Translations under genes and position numbers: made by a program
Origin: a virus
DNA: 33,992 nt
Virus record (IMG/VR): IMGVR_UViG_3300049793_000194
Location: 1 to 33,992 of that record
Direction: 5' to 3' (one strand)
The notes under the pieces: model-generated
Databases searched by the model: none
What the model saw: the letters and a program-made list of their open reading frames with translations, nothing else
Told to the model about the DNA's origin: nothing
In this document: one piece after another, positions 1-8,001 of the stretch
Position numbering within the stretch: the stretch's first letter is position 1
Layout of the letters: every line of letters starts with the position of its first letter

Positions 1-127
1 CCAAATAATTGAAGATTAGTCTTTAATTATGGAGCTCCACTTACCCTATTACTTACTGTACAAAAAGGTACACCATATCGACAGTCAAAACCCAATCAAA
101 AATACACCTGTAATAAATTAATTATAC
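1..127. repeat. Terminal direct repeat, left copy (assembly closure overlap)
   Basis: These 127 bases are identical to the last 127 bases of the window. An exact 127-base overlap is the usual maximum k-mer of de Bruijn assemblers, so it most likely marks a circular contig rather than a biological terminal repeat. The first eight bases hold the end of the 40-residue gene that begins at 33751. Within it, TGTAC and GTACA (58-62 and 69-73) form a short inverted repeat. Confidence 0.95.
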
Positions 128-399
128 CACCTTACTATACAATGTATAAAAAGGTAGTATAATTCCAACACGGGGTGACGCTCTAATACTGGAGCAGCAT
201 TAACCCATGCCACGGAAATTGATAGAACGTGATATCACCGTCTGTTGGATGTAAGTTCCAACCACTCCGTACACATATGGCCAACGATACTTCATTAAAA
301 CCTACATTAGCCTGGCATGATCGTAACGTGAACATATAGGGGTGTATGAGAAAATAGGTCACCAAATACCAATTTAGTTTTAATTAGTAGGTTTTTAGT
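128..399. other. Gene-free region upstream of the resolvase operon
   Basis: I see no convincing gene here. The stretch is rich in symmetry. TATACA-A-TGTATA lies near 137-149 inside a block (CTTACTATACA...AAAAGGTAGTAT) that resembles the CTTACTGTACAAAAAGGTACAC block at 51-73. A perfect 10-base palindrome GTGATATCAC is at 229-238. A hairpin GTTGGA/TCCAAC lies near 245-263, and a long-range pair CATGCCA (206-212) / TGGCATG (313-319) encloses both. Position just upstream of the serine recombinase makes this a candidate recombination site or replication/partition site. That is inference. Confidence 0.4.
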
Positions 400-606
400 A
401 TGAACGATTTCACAAAAGAAGAATTGCAGATTTTATCTGAATACCTTGATTATCCTATAGAAGAAATTGCTGGGTGTGAGCGGAATAGATTGCAATTGGT
501 GTTAAAAATACAATCCATGATTGATAAATATTGCGATCATGATTGGAATGAAACATTCAGTGAGCGAGAATATTTTCGATGCTCTAAGTGTGGTGATGAA
601 GCATGA
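400..606 (+). CDS. Small zinc-binding phage protein (68 aa)
   Basis: A 68-residue acidic protein whose C-terminal third carries CDHDW (near residue 45), then RCSKC near the end, a Cys/His pair plus CxxC that could bind one zinc. The N-terminal half is helical (KEELQILSEYLDYP). Small proteins with this DHDW...CSKC tail are common in phages, but I know of no assigned function. Its TGA stop overlaps the ATG of the recombinase (ATGA), so the two are probably translationally coupled. The Shine-Dalgarno is weak (TAGG upstream). Confidence 0.7.
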   Translation: MNDFTKEELQILSEYLDYPIEEIAGCERNRLQLVLKIQSMIDKYCDHDWNETFSEREYFRCSKCGDEA

Positions 607-1157
607 CCCATCAAGTAGTGGGCTATGTACGTGTATCATCACAAGGACAAAACACAGCCAGACAATTACAAGGGATTGAAACAGATATGGAATTCGTTGA
701 TAAGGTTACAGGAAGTAATCTCGACCGTGAAAAACTTCAAGAGTGTATTGCCTATGTTCGTAAGGGTGACACGTTAGTTGTTGATAGTATAGACCGCTTG
801 GCACGGAACTTACGTGACCTGCAGGACATCCTAACAATGCTTACTGGCAAAGGTATTATTATTAAATTCGTCAAAGAGAATTTAGTGTTCACTGGCAATG
901 ACGATGCGATGTCTACTTTGATGCTTCACATGATGGGCGCTTTTGCTGAATTTGAACGCACGATGATTCGTTCTCGTCAAAGAGATGGCATTGATGTTGC
1001 GAAGAAAGCAGGCAAGCATTTAGGAAGACCAAATAAAGTTGACAATAAATTCATTAAAATTGTCAAAGAGAAGAAAGAAAGTTGTCAATCCATCCGTTCT
1101 ATTGCTAAAGAAATGAATGTTTCTAGGGCAACTATTTACAAAGCACTAAAATTATAA
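603..1157 (+). CDS. Serine recombinase, resolvase/invertase family
   Basis: The 184-residue length matches Tn3-type resolvases and Gin/Hin invertases, not large serine integrases. The N-terminus GYVRVSSQGQ holds the catalytic serine (Ser12). The DSIDRLARNLRDL motif (near 60-72) carries the conserved active-site arginine region. AFAEFERTMIRSRQRDGI marks the start of the long E helix, and the C-terminal SIRSIAKEMNVSRATIYKAL is the DNA-binding helix-turn-helix. It could resolve multimers of a circular genome or invert a segment. I found no invertible tail-fibre segment with flanking inverted sites, so resolvase is the better guess. It is the only recombinase-type gene in the window. Confidence 0.93.
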   Translation: MTHQVVGYVRVSSQGQNTARQLQGIETDMEFVDKVTGSNLDREKLQECIAYVRKGDTLVVDSIDRLARNLRDLQDILTMLTGKGIIIKFVKENLVFTGNDDAMSTLMLHMMGAFAEFERTMIRSRQRDGIDVAKKAGKHLGRPNKVDNKFIKIVKEKKESCQSIRSIAKEMNVSRATIYKALKL

Positions 1158-1243
1158 CTTGCGCTCAAGATCCTGATTTTGTAAGATGCCCAACTTTTAC
1201 CAAACGGGATTATTTTTGCGATTTTATATAGAGGGTCACGAAG

Positions 1244-1354
1244 TGGATGTACAAGACCCTACTTTTTTCATGGATGAGGCACAATACCAAGAAAATAAAG
1301 AAACATTAGAAGAGATGTTGATTACTTATGTTGATTTACCAATGGCTCAATAAG
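1244..1354 (+). CDS. Possible 36-aa protein of unknown function
   Basis: A GTG-initiated frame preceded by GAGGG eight bases upstream encodes a 36-residue acidic peptide (VDVQDPTFFMDEAQYQENKE and on). Its composition looks protein-like and the frame is closed by a stop just upstream at 1229. It overlaps the start of the following gene by 27 bases. No family recognised; it may be chance. Confidence 0.35.
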
Positions 1355-1561
1355 GCAAAGGAACGATTTTACCAAATCACAGTCCAAGAAGATGATAATA
1401 GGATTAGAATTGATTATAGTTGGGGTTCTTGTCATACAAATCGTGGTGGCAAAAAGAACCTTTTCGTGTGCTCCGAAGAAGAAGCGAAAAAAACGGTTGA
1501 GCAAATGATGAAGAGGCGCAAGAGTCGTGGTTACGAACTCATTGCGCCTGTGCTGCATTAG
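1328..1561 (+). CDS. WGR-domain-like small protein (77 aa)
   Basis: The protein is almost entirely one small domain: a first strand FYQITVQED, then IRIDYSWGSCHTNRGGKK, then FVCSEEEAKKTVEQMMKRRKSRGYE. The order WG(x)xG, a phenylalanine strand, EEA helix and terminal KxxRGY is that of WGR domains, which bind nucleic acid ends in PARP-type and bacterial proteins. The arginine of the WGR signature is serine here. Stand-alone WGR proteins occur on plasmids and phages with no firm role. Last gene of the rightward block; it ends tail-to-tail with 1558-1779, sharing four bases. Confidence 0.6.
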   Translation: MLIYQWLNKAKERFYQITVQEDDNRIRIDYSWGSCHTNRGGKKNLFVCSEEEAKKTVEQMMKRRKSRGYELIAPVLH

Positions 1562-1779
1562 TCCATAACAGCAGCAGTTTCAAGAACAGGTTCAGTCTCG
1601 TAACCTTCTGCATCTTTAAATTTTTCTGCTTCGGACTTTTCATGCTCTAAGACATTTTTTTGCATGGTTTCTAATATTTCTATAGCACCACAAATTTTAT
1701 GATACTGCTGGAAAGCCAATTCTTTATTATGGTGCAAAGCACCTAATTCCATACTGATTTGTTGTGAATTATACCGCAT
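1558..1779 (-). CDS. Small helical protein at the end of the tail operon (73 aa)
   Basis: A good Shine-Dalgarno (CAAGGAACAATA before the ATG) supports the start at 1779. The protein is predicted helical (ELGALHHNKELAFQQYHKIC, then IEILETMQKNVLEHEKSEAE) with an acidic C-terminus. No family recognised. It is the last gene of the long leftward late operon, just downstream of the glycine-rich tail protein, so it may be a chaperone or assembly partner of the adhesin; that is inference from position. Confidence 0.65.
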   Translation of the reverse strand: MRYNSQQISMELGALHHNKELAFQQYHKICGAIEILETMQKNVLEHEKSEAEKFKDAEGYETEPVLETAAVMD

Positions 1780-1804
1780 TTATTGTTCCTTGTTTTTTTT
1801 AAAA

Positions 1805-3757
1805 TTAATGATATTCCCAAATTACAATTCTGCCTGGTCTTCCAGGTGCTCCAGCTGTTGCGGCAGTTGTACTCGCTGCGCCTCCTCCTCCACCACCAGG
1901 AAAAATGCCAACAACCGCAGAAACTGCATTTGCACCTCCAGCTCCCCCAGAACCACCTACGCCCGCATTTCCTCCAGTACCACCAATAGCTTGACTTGTT
2001 ACAGTAAGCCCTCTAACACTAGCTCCACCAAAAATAGAATTAGTATGAGTAGATCCTATAGCTGTTAATCCCCCAGCACTTATCAGAGTTTGAGTATTTG
2101 TTCCCGATGATGCGCCTGCACTTCCTATTCCTCCATCCCCTCCATTTACAGCAAGATAATTAGTTGGGTCTGCAACTACATTTCCAAATGAAGAAGTTCC
2201 TCCGGCAGTACCATTGTTGTTTCCCGCTGCACCATTAGCTCCTCCAGAACCCACCACATAACTTAAATTAGTAGGTAATACAGAATAAAATCTACTGCAA
2301 AAACCACCGCCTCCTCCTCCCCCTGCTGCACTAACAAATCCAGATGACCAACCTACTCCCCCACCACCACCTCCACCACCCCAAACCTCCACGAATATCG
2401 CATTGGTTCCAGCTGTTGGTACATATGTACCTGATGCAGCAGTTATGAATAATTGTTGGTTTATTAGAGTGAATCCCGTTACCGATACGGTTGGAGTCGC
2501 CCAAATATTATCACCACGCAAAAAGGTAGTAGAACTTGGCGTACCACTTACCGACAATCCAGTTGACGGAACTAATCCTGTTGCGTTTGTGAGTGTCAAT
2601 GATGCAGGCGTCCCCATTGCTAAACCATTTGGCAATGTTGTGCTAATGCTTGGAACTCCACCACCAGATGTTACAAGAACACCATTGTTTGCTGTAGTTA
2701 ATCCAGATACCACACTGCCATTTGCTGTATACCAAGCTAATTGATTAATTAATCCAGCGTTTACTGTACCACTTCCTGTTGTAATAGTTTGGAATGTTGG
2801 CAAAGCTCCTGGGCCATTTGAAACAAAAATTTGTCCCAATGATCCAACACTAGCTATACTTTGCAATGCACTTGTGCTTGTTGTTCCTCCGCAAATTACT
2901 GCATAAGGTGTAAAACTTTGATCGCCTGTTCCACCATTTGGTACAGTCAAAGCAGACGTTAAATTTAATCCACCAAAGGTAGGTGTGCTTGTAGTAGCAA
3001 TACTTTGAGGCAAGCTTAAGGTGATATTACCTGTTGAAGATGAGGCAATGACTTGGTTTGCAGTGCCTGTAATAGATTGAACACCTATTGTATTAGAGGT
3101 GTATTGAACATCCCACGAAATGGCTGTTGTTCCTACTGTTCCATTAAAAGTCAGAATGGCTTGCGTAAGCGGTTGCATTGTAACTATCGAATTTGAACCA
3201 GAAGAAATAACAAACAATGAATTAGAGGATTCATTGATTAAACGGAATGAGTGCCCTGTCGCAAGTGTTGCAACAACTGGCATTTGTACTGTTTGAAATG
3301 TTGCACCGCTAAATATTTGCTGGTATGTGCTAACTATTGTAAGCGTTGTCGTAGTGCCACTATTTGTGATCGTAGTTGTATCCGGCAAAAAATTATTAGC
3401 TGATAAATTCTTGTTAGCATCCCATCCTGCAAAAGCTGTAGCCGTGGGTGTTATGGTAACTGAGCTGACGCCAGTACCACCGCGACCAGTTGCCAGCAAT
3501 CCTGTCCAGCCAAGAGTTATGGAGGCTGCGTTTAATAAGGCTATGTTCGGTGAGCCACCCAAAGTTAAAGTAACATTTGTATCATCTATTTTAGTCAAAG
3601 CTTGGCCATTGACTGCAATCTGAGTCTGGAACAAACTTAATAGCTGAGATGCTGAAAGCTTAAAAGTGACGGGGCCTGGTAGCTGATCAATGGGAAAAAC
3701 ATCCGTCAATTGTGCCGATGGTGCCGCGGGTAAGGCGCTAATTTCTATACCTGGCAT
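1805..3757 (-). CDS. Tail fibre/adhesin with glycine-rich C-terminal domain (650 aa)
   Basis: The N-terminus MPGIEISALPAA...TDVFPIDQLP resembles virion-anchoring segments of tail proteins. The middle is a long beta-rich Thr/Ser/Gly repeat region (for example WTGLLATGRGGTGVSSVT near 83-100, repeated as NGGTGDQ later), typical of trimeric fibres. The last 200 or so residues are a polyglycine domain beginning FVEVWGGGGGGGG and ending PGRPGRIVIWEYH, the signature of the glycine-rich domain at the tip of phage adhesins. It probably recognises the host surface at the virion tail. It is the promoter-distal large gene of the tail operon. Confidence 0.85.
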   Translation of the reverse strand: MPGIEISALPAAPSAQLTDVFPIDQLPGPVTFKLSASQLLSLFQTQIAVNGQALTKIDDTNVTLTLGGSPNIALLNAASITLGWTGLLATGRGGTGVSSVTITPTATAFAGWDANKNLSANNFLPDTTTITNSGTTTTLTIVSTYQQIFSGATFQTVQMPVVATLATGHSFRLINESSNSLFVISSGSNSIVTMQPLTQAILTFNGTVGTTAISWDVQYTSNTIGVQSITGTANQVIASSSTGNITLSLPQSIATTSTPTFGGLNLTSALTVPNGGTGDQSFTPYAVICGGTTSTSALQSIASVGSLGQIFVSNGPGALPTFQTITTGSGTVNAGLINQLAWYTANGSVVSGLTTANNGVLVTSGGGVPSISTTLPNGLAMGTPASLTLTNATGLVPSTGLSVSGTPSSTTFLRGDNIWATPTVSVTGFTLINQQLFITAASGTYVPTAGTNAIFVEVWGGGGGGGGVGWSSGFVSAAGGGGGGGFCSRFYSVLPTNLSYVVGSGGANGAAGNNNGTAGGTSSFGNVVADPTNYLAVNGGDGGIGSAGASSGTNTQTLISAGGLTAIGSTHTNSIFGGASVRGLTVTSQAIGGTGGNAGVGGSGGAGGANAVSAVVGIFPGGGGGGAASTTAATAGAPGRPGRIVIWEYH

Positions 3758-3760
3758 GAG

Positions 3761-3907
3761 TTACTCCTCTACTAATATATTCTGCCCACTGTTCGTAAGA
3801 ATAGGATCACCACCCTGAGTAATAAGAAACAATTCCTGTTCAACAATGACAGAAGCTTCCGTTGCATACATGATGATAATAATTAACCCACCGTAGACGC
3901 CTGGCAT
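3761..3907 (-). CDS. Small tail-operon protein (47-48 aa)
   Basis: I place the start at 3907 (MPGVYGGLIIIIMYATE), where AGGGAAT precedes the ATG, rather than 60 bases upstream where no ribosome site is seen and the frame would run into the preceding gene. The N-terminus is hydrophobic (GGLIIIIMY), followed by EQELFLITQGGDPILTNSGQ. Short proteins ending in a 'LITQGGDPILTNSGQNI' type motif sit beside fibre genes in several phages. A structural or assembly role is likely but unproven. Confidence 0.65.
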   Translation of the reverse strand: MPGVYGGLIIIIMYATEASVIVEQELFLITQGGDPILTNSGQNILVEE

Positions 3908-3924
3908 TAATAATTCCCTTTTAT

Positions 3925-3950
3925 AAATGGGGGAATCATTCCCCCTATTT
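3925..3950 (-). terminator. Strong hairpin between tail genes (attenuator-like)
   Basis: GGGGGAAT and ATTCCCCC (3929-3936, 3938-3945) are perfectly complementary, giving a GC-rich stem in the leftward mRNA between the 273-residue gene and the 47-residue gene. The following bases are A/T-rich (ATTTATAAAA) but not a clean T run, so it may attenuate, process or protect the transcript rather than fully terminate it. Confidence 0.5.
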
Positions 3951-3953
3951 AAA

Positions 3954-4775
3954 TTACGCTGTAGCAATTATGTGGTAATGAACTTTCGCAACGAAAGTAC
4001 TATCACCAGTTGTAAATGCACCTGTTAAGTTAGACAAGTACAAACCTTGGTTAACAGTAGTACTGAATGGTTTTGCACCTACTGCACCATTAAACAAGTA
4101 AGTAGTACTTGCAGTCACTTGGAAGTCAGCCGCAATTTCAGTATTTGACGCAGCAGGCCCAGCACCATTAATAGTTGCACCGTATTGCGCAGCAACCACA
4201 CCACCACCAGCAAAAGCAGCAGTGCCGTAAGTTTGTACTAATTCCATACGATCAAGTACGATTAACTTATTCGCACCAGGCGCTGGAACCAATAAAGCAG
4301 GAACAGCAAACATTCCGTTAAACTGAGCAGCAGTTAGAGGAGTGGAAGAAACGATTGCAGAAGCAGCCACGTACACGAATGGGTCTACACCGATATGTTG
4401 TGGTAGAGGCTCAATTAATGCAAAAGTAGAACCTGCGTTTGCAATACCAGCAGAAACAATCGTGAATTGGCCACCTTTTAATTGCTCGATGTTTTGAGAA
4501 TCATCAGCTCTTCTTAATACAATAGAAGTTCCAATGGTGCGAATAACGTAGATGCCGTTTTGTAACGCAGAAGTTTGGCCTAGTAATAATACTCGGTCGC
4601 CTTGCGCAAGAATAACTCCATCGATTGTTAATGAAGTAGCAGCAACAGTTAAAGTAGCTCCAACCCCATTGTTTGTTTGGCCATTGTTGTATGTACCAAC
4701 AACGTTTGCTAATGAAGCAACGCGCACAGGCGTTAAATCATTCATTAAAACTGTTTGTCCTAAGCTTGTACTCAT
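3954..4775 (-). CDS. Phage tail/fibre structural protein (273 aa)
   Basis: The region LTIDGVILAQGDRVLLLGQT...NGIYVIRTIG...VLRRADD is a recognisable repeat fold of phage tail fibres and baseplate-type proteins, in which 'GDRVLLKDQT...QNGIYVV...RA.D' recurs. The remainder is beta-rich and contains LDRMELVQTYGTAAFAGGG and TTYLFNGAVGAK. It probably forms part of a fibre or decoration on the tail. Shine-Dalgarno AAGGAACTTAAA supports the start. It lies between the spike-base-like gene and the adhesin. Confidence 0.75.
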   Translation of the reverse strand: MSTSLGQTVLMNDLTPVRVASLANVVGTYNNGQTNNGVGATLTVAATSLTIDGVILAQGDRVLLLGQTSALQNGIYVIRTIGTSIVLRRADDSQNIEQLKGGQFTIVSAGIANAGSTFALIEPLPQHIGVDPFVYVAASAIVSSTPLTAAQFNGMFAVPALLVPAPGANKLIVLDRMELVQTYGTAAFAGGGVVAAQYGATINGAGPAASNTEIAADFQVTASTTYLFNGAVGAKPFSTTVNQGLYLSNLTGAFTTGDSTFVAKVHYHIIATA

Positions 4776-4798
4776 TTTAAGTTCCTTTTAAAAGTGTT

Positions 4799-4828
4799 AG
4801 TAATATTACTTTGAAGTTAGCTAACTTC
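4799..4828 (-). repeat. Two adjacent perfect palindromes
   Basis: AGTAATATTACT (4799-4810) and GAAGTTAGCTAACTTC (4813-4828) are both perfectly self-complementary and lie two bases apart, the second covering the stop codon of the 4821-5123 gene. In RNA they give two small hairpins in the intercistronic gap, without a T run. Confidence 0.6.
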
Positions 4829-5123
4829 CCCAAACCAGCCCAGTAGCTGTTGTTCCTGCACTATTAACCATAATGGAAAATATAGGGTGCCAAACGCCTG
4901 CTGCTAATCCGGTAAGAGTCTGGTTAGTGCCATCCCATTTTTGATATGAGACTACACCAGCAACGCCAACATATAACCAGCGTGCGAATTCTACTGAACC
5001 ATTTGCCCCGTACATGGTATTTACTGTGATGTCACCTGTACGGGCTACCCCTGACATAACCCTTGTAGGGCCTGTATAGGCATTGGGATCTAAAGCTGGA
5101 ATGTTACATAGTTGTACTGCCAT
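4821..5123 (-). CDS. Spike-base-like small virion protein (100 aa)
   Basis: The C-terminal half, RWLYVGVAGVVSYQKWDG...AAGVWHPIF...AGTTATGLVWG, matches the pattern of the small spike-base or head-decoration proteins found in gene transfer agents and phages (ARGLYVG..GDV......AG..hPl.v..V..tGTTAtgI). Length about 100 residues also fits. It likely forms a beta-sandwich attachment piece for a fibre. Shine-Dalgarno AAGGAG is clear. It follows the collar-domain fibre gene directly. Confidence 0.65.
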   Translation of the reverse strand: MAVQLCNIPALDPNAYTGPTRVMSGVARTGDITVNTMYGANGSVEFARWLYVGVAGVVSYQKWDGTNQTLTGLAAGVWHPIFSIMVNSAGTTATGLVWGS

Positions 5124-5134
5124 TGCTGGACTCC

Positions 5135-6760
5135 TTAAAGTTTGATAAACACATTCATGTAAGTTGTTGGAGGTATATTTCCGTCAGCCGCACCTTGAAC
5201 ATTTAATGTTCCACCGCCTGCCGCGGCTATATTTAGGCTAACAACAGTCGGTCCGCTTAGGCTGGACATAGAACCATTTGTGCCAGCAGGGTTAACTTGT
5301 TGACCTGCCCCAATAGCTACACTCGCAGTACTACCGGTATGGTTATGTGCAGGCATTGCAGCCATTGTTATTACTTCACTGCCTGAGTTTTGTCCTAACG
5401 CCCTTGCTGTTAATCCGGTTCCAGTTCCTTGGTTAGATAGTGCTCTACCCAAAGACAAAGGAAGACTTAAAGTCTTGTTGGCGATGAAGTCGGCAACTGC
5501 GGTAGCTCCCCTGCCTCCACTCACCGGTGCCCAAGTATTTAATATTCCATCCCAAAGGGTTTTGTATAATTGAAATGTAAATGCTCCAGCATGAACAGCT
5601 CCTGAGGTCGTATTACCAATGGTGACATCATTCATTAACAGCCATCCGTTAGGCGCTGTTGAAAGAAGGCTTGTTTTAACATCACCACATCGGGCAGTTG
5701 AATTAATAGAGTCTATTTGGTCATAGCTTTCAAATTCTAAGTGCGGATCAATATTTCCTAGATATAAAGAAGGCTTAATGAAAAGAACATCACAAGGAGC
5801 ACCTAGCGGCATCTCCACTTGAATGTAAATGGCATCATCATCTGTCTGTGCGCCAGGTGTTCCAATTGATTTACCTGCAACTGTGGGTACCGTAAAATTA
5901 ATGTTAAATGACGTCCAGGTTGTGCTTAATACACAACTCCCTATTAATGTCCTAGTATCAGGACTTGCCGCTGTACCCGAACCAAAATATTGACGCAAGT
6001 AAATATTTATAGTTACAGGTGTTGCAGTAACTGCTGCCCATATAGAGAAAGTCATAGCTTGGTTAGATAAATTCTTAACCTTTTGCGTTATAGGAAACTG
6101 AAAGTTCTTGTATGTTTCACCCGCTGGGCTATTCGTACACTGGTAGCGAACATATTCAACTGGAGTTACATCTCCAGTTAAAGGTGCACTTCCTAATGCA
6201 AATGTTGGGTAGGTTATTTGGTCAGTTGCAGCCGTATTATTCTTAATAAATCGAATATCAGGGCCAACAACGCCATAGGTTCCTACCACCGGATTAATGA
6301 GCGCAGGCGTAAATCCTTTATGATTTGAGGGGGCAATCAATAAGTTTGTCGAATTGGTAGGGTTTGCCGTTGGCGAACCATGATTAATAAATTGATTATT
6401 AGTTATGTAGTTAATAATAGGGATGTAGGTAGTAACGTTGCCACCACCACCACTGCCTGGTGGTAGGAAACTATCCTGTGTCCAAAGTAAGTCCCCATTG
6501 GAATTATATACTTCAAGGTAATATGTTTCATTGGGATTATCACTATCAACGGTCCAATAAAATGGGCCTTGCGTTCCATTTAAATCAAATATGATAGGGT
6601 TAGTCCATGGAACTGTGCCGCCGGGATCTTGATATACATTTTTAGGCTCAGTTTTATTTAATGAGCGATAAGTATATAGCTTTGCCCCACCGGCTGGTGT
6701 GCCGTCATTCTCAAGAATGATCCATTTAGGCTCTGGAGCTAATAAATATGATAATGCCAT
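5135..6760 (-). CDS. Tail fibre with C-terminal phage tail-collar domain (541 aa)
   Basis: The N-terminal part (ALSYLLAPEPKWIILENDG, AGGAKLYTYRSLN...YQDPGG) resembles head-binding or collar-attaching segments of podovirus fibres. A beta-sandwich-like middle (FSIWAAVTATPVTINIYLRQ) looks like a carbohydrate-binding module. The end carries the tail-collar domain: CGDVKTSLLSTAPNGWLLM, AMPAHNHTGS and IPPTTYMNVFIKL. I chose ATG at 6760 because AAGGA lies eight bases upstream; the GTG at 6766 would be only two bases from it. The leader CACA-AGGAA-TGTG is repeated before the 9395-10000 gene. Confidence 0.88.
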   Translation of the reverse strand: MALSYLLAPEPKWIILENDGTPAGGAKLYTYRSLNKTEPKNVYQDPGGTVPWTNPIIFDLNGTQGPFYWTVDSDNPNETYYLEVYNSNGDLLWTQDSFLPPGSGGGGNVTTYIPIINYITNNQFINHGSPTANPTNSTNLLIAPSNHKGFTPALINPVVGTYGVVGPDIRFIKNNTAATDQITYPTFALGSAPLTGDVTPVEYVRYQCTNSPAGETYKNFQFPITQKVKNLSNQAMTFSIWAAVTATPVTINIYLRQYFGSGTAASPDTRTLIGSCVLSTTWTSFNINFTVPTVAGKSIGTPGAQTDDDAIYIQVEMPLGAPCDVLFIKPSLYLGNIDPHLEFESYDQIDSINSTARCGDVKTSLLSTAPNGWLLMNDVTIGNTTSGAVHAGAFTFQLYKTLWDGILNTWAPVSGGRGATAVADFIANKTLSLPLSLGRALSNQGTGTGLTARALGQNSGSEVITMAAMPAHNHTGSTASVAIGAGQQVNPAGTNGSMSSLSGPTVVSLNIAAAGGGTLNVQGAADGNIPPTTYMNVFIKL

Positions 6761-6783
6761 TCGCACATTCCTTGTGAATTTAG

Positions 6784-8001
6784 TTATTGATTCATTTGAT
6801 TATCACCAAACATCTGGTGATATAACCAGGGCATGCCAATCCCTAAAGCTGAAACTAAACTTATAGGGCCTAAGTTATTTCTGATGCCTATAGCCCTATG
6901 TTTCGAGCCTTTTTTGACAGCAAACTCCCCTTTCGATAAGGAATTAACCAGTTCTTTGGGTAGCATTTCTTCTGCTTTATAATCCTGAATTGCTTTGTTG
7001 TACTTATAAGGAACAACATTTTGTCGATAGCTTTTCGTAAGTTTCTTATATTTGTCTTGTAGGCCATCATTAATATTTCCAAACTCATCTTTAAACATGT
7101 TGGATTCAATATGTTTTTCTGCCTCGTGAGCTGCTTTGTAAAGTGCTTGTTCTTCAGATGTAAGCGAACCTGAGCGAGATTTTTCTTCCAATTTCCGATG
7201 CATAATTCCCATATCACTTTGTGCTCTTTGGGCATTTTGTAATGAGGGTTCAATGATGAAGTCTTCAAGAGCTTTATATTCCCTTGGAGTTTTATATTTC
7301 TCAATAGTCGTTAGATGGTCAGATAATAAATGTTGATTTACCGGAACCTGATTAAATCCAGTTTTGTCAGCTTCATTCCAGATTTTATCGTACCTTTTGC
7401 TGTGTTCTAGTACGTTCTTTTTCTCAGCCTTTAGTACATCTTTAACTATATTTTTTGCAGTTAAATTTAAAGGATTTAAAATGTTTGCAACATTTCCAGC
7501 CCCATAAATATTAAGAGCATTTCGCCCAAGACCTCTGATAAGTTTTTCTCCAGCCTGTTTTGGTTCACCAAAAAACTGATTTACTTCCGAAGAAATATCA
7601 TCTTGATATGGAATTTTTTCTGCATATTTCTGAGGTAAAAGGTTAAGCCTATTCGAAGCATAATCTGCAATTCCTCTCGGTGCATTAAGCGTGTTGTGAC
7701 CTAATTCTGTAATGCCTGCGCCTAATTGTGATAAAGATCTTCCTGGATGTTCGGCTATAGAATTAAATAAACCAGGAACTTCTGTTTTAGCAGAATTCCA
7801 ATATTCAGGAATGTTCTTAACAAAACCTGCAACACCTCGGTATAAATCCTCTCCTATTCGAGGAATTGCTTTTAAAGCTGATGTCCCTAAACTTTCGTTG
7901 TTTTGCCGACGTTGAGAATTTATTTCAGGCTGTACCATTTCCCAATCAGATTGAATTTGCTTTTTCTGCTTCGATGGAACAACCAATTCCCAATCAGACA
8001 T
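6784..8001 (-). CDS. Probable DNA-ejection protein (405 aa)
   Basis: It is the third gene of the ejection cluster, in the place of P22 gene 16. The N-terminus repeats a short motif, SDWELVVP (2-9) and SDWEMVQP (18-25). It is followed by a region with amphipathic and Gly/Ala-rich helices and a long charged helical section. Near the C-terminus, LVSALGIGMPWLYHQMF is hydrophobic. Ejection proteins enter the cell with the DNA and often have such membrane-active ends. Its start overlaps the end of the preceding gene by eight bases. Assignment rests mainly on gene order. Confidence 0.6.
   Translation of the reverse strand: MSDWELVVPSKQKKQIQSDWEMVQPEINSQRRQNNESLGTSALKAIPRIGEDLYRGVAGFVKNIPEYWNSAKTEVPGLFNSIAEHPGRSLSQLGAGITELGHNTLNAPRGIADYASNRLNLLPQKYAEKIPYQDDISSEVNQFFGEPKQAGEKLIRGLGRNALNIYGAGNVANILNPLNLTAKNIVKDVLKAEKKNVLEHSKRYDKIWNEADKTGFNQVPVNQHLLSDHLTTIEKYKTPREYKALEDFIIEPSLQNAQRAQSDMGIMHRKLEEKSRSGSLTSEEQALYKAAHEAEKHIESNMFKDEFGNINDGLQDKYKKLTKSYRQNVVPYKYNKAIQDYKAEEMLPKELVNSLSKGEFAVKKGSKHRAIGIRNNLGPISLVSALGIGMPWLYHQMFGDNQMNQ

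Noticed and set aside
1783-3623. Rightward frames of 68-113 residues across the glycine-rich tail gene
   Set aside because: They are antisense shadows of Gly/Thr/Ala codons (Pro, Cys, Val-rich) without ribosome sites.
3761-3967. 68-residue version of the small tail gene
   Set aside because: The extra 20 residues overlap the preceding gene and lack a ribosome site; ATG 3907 has one.
603-6760. Invertase-driven tail-fibre switching
   Set aside because: The resolvase is near the fibre genes, but I see no inverted crossover sites or alternative fibre ends in 1.5-6.8 kb.
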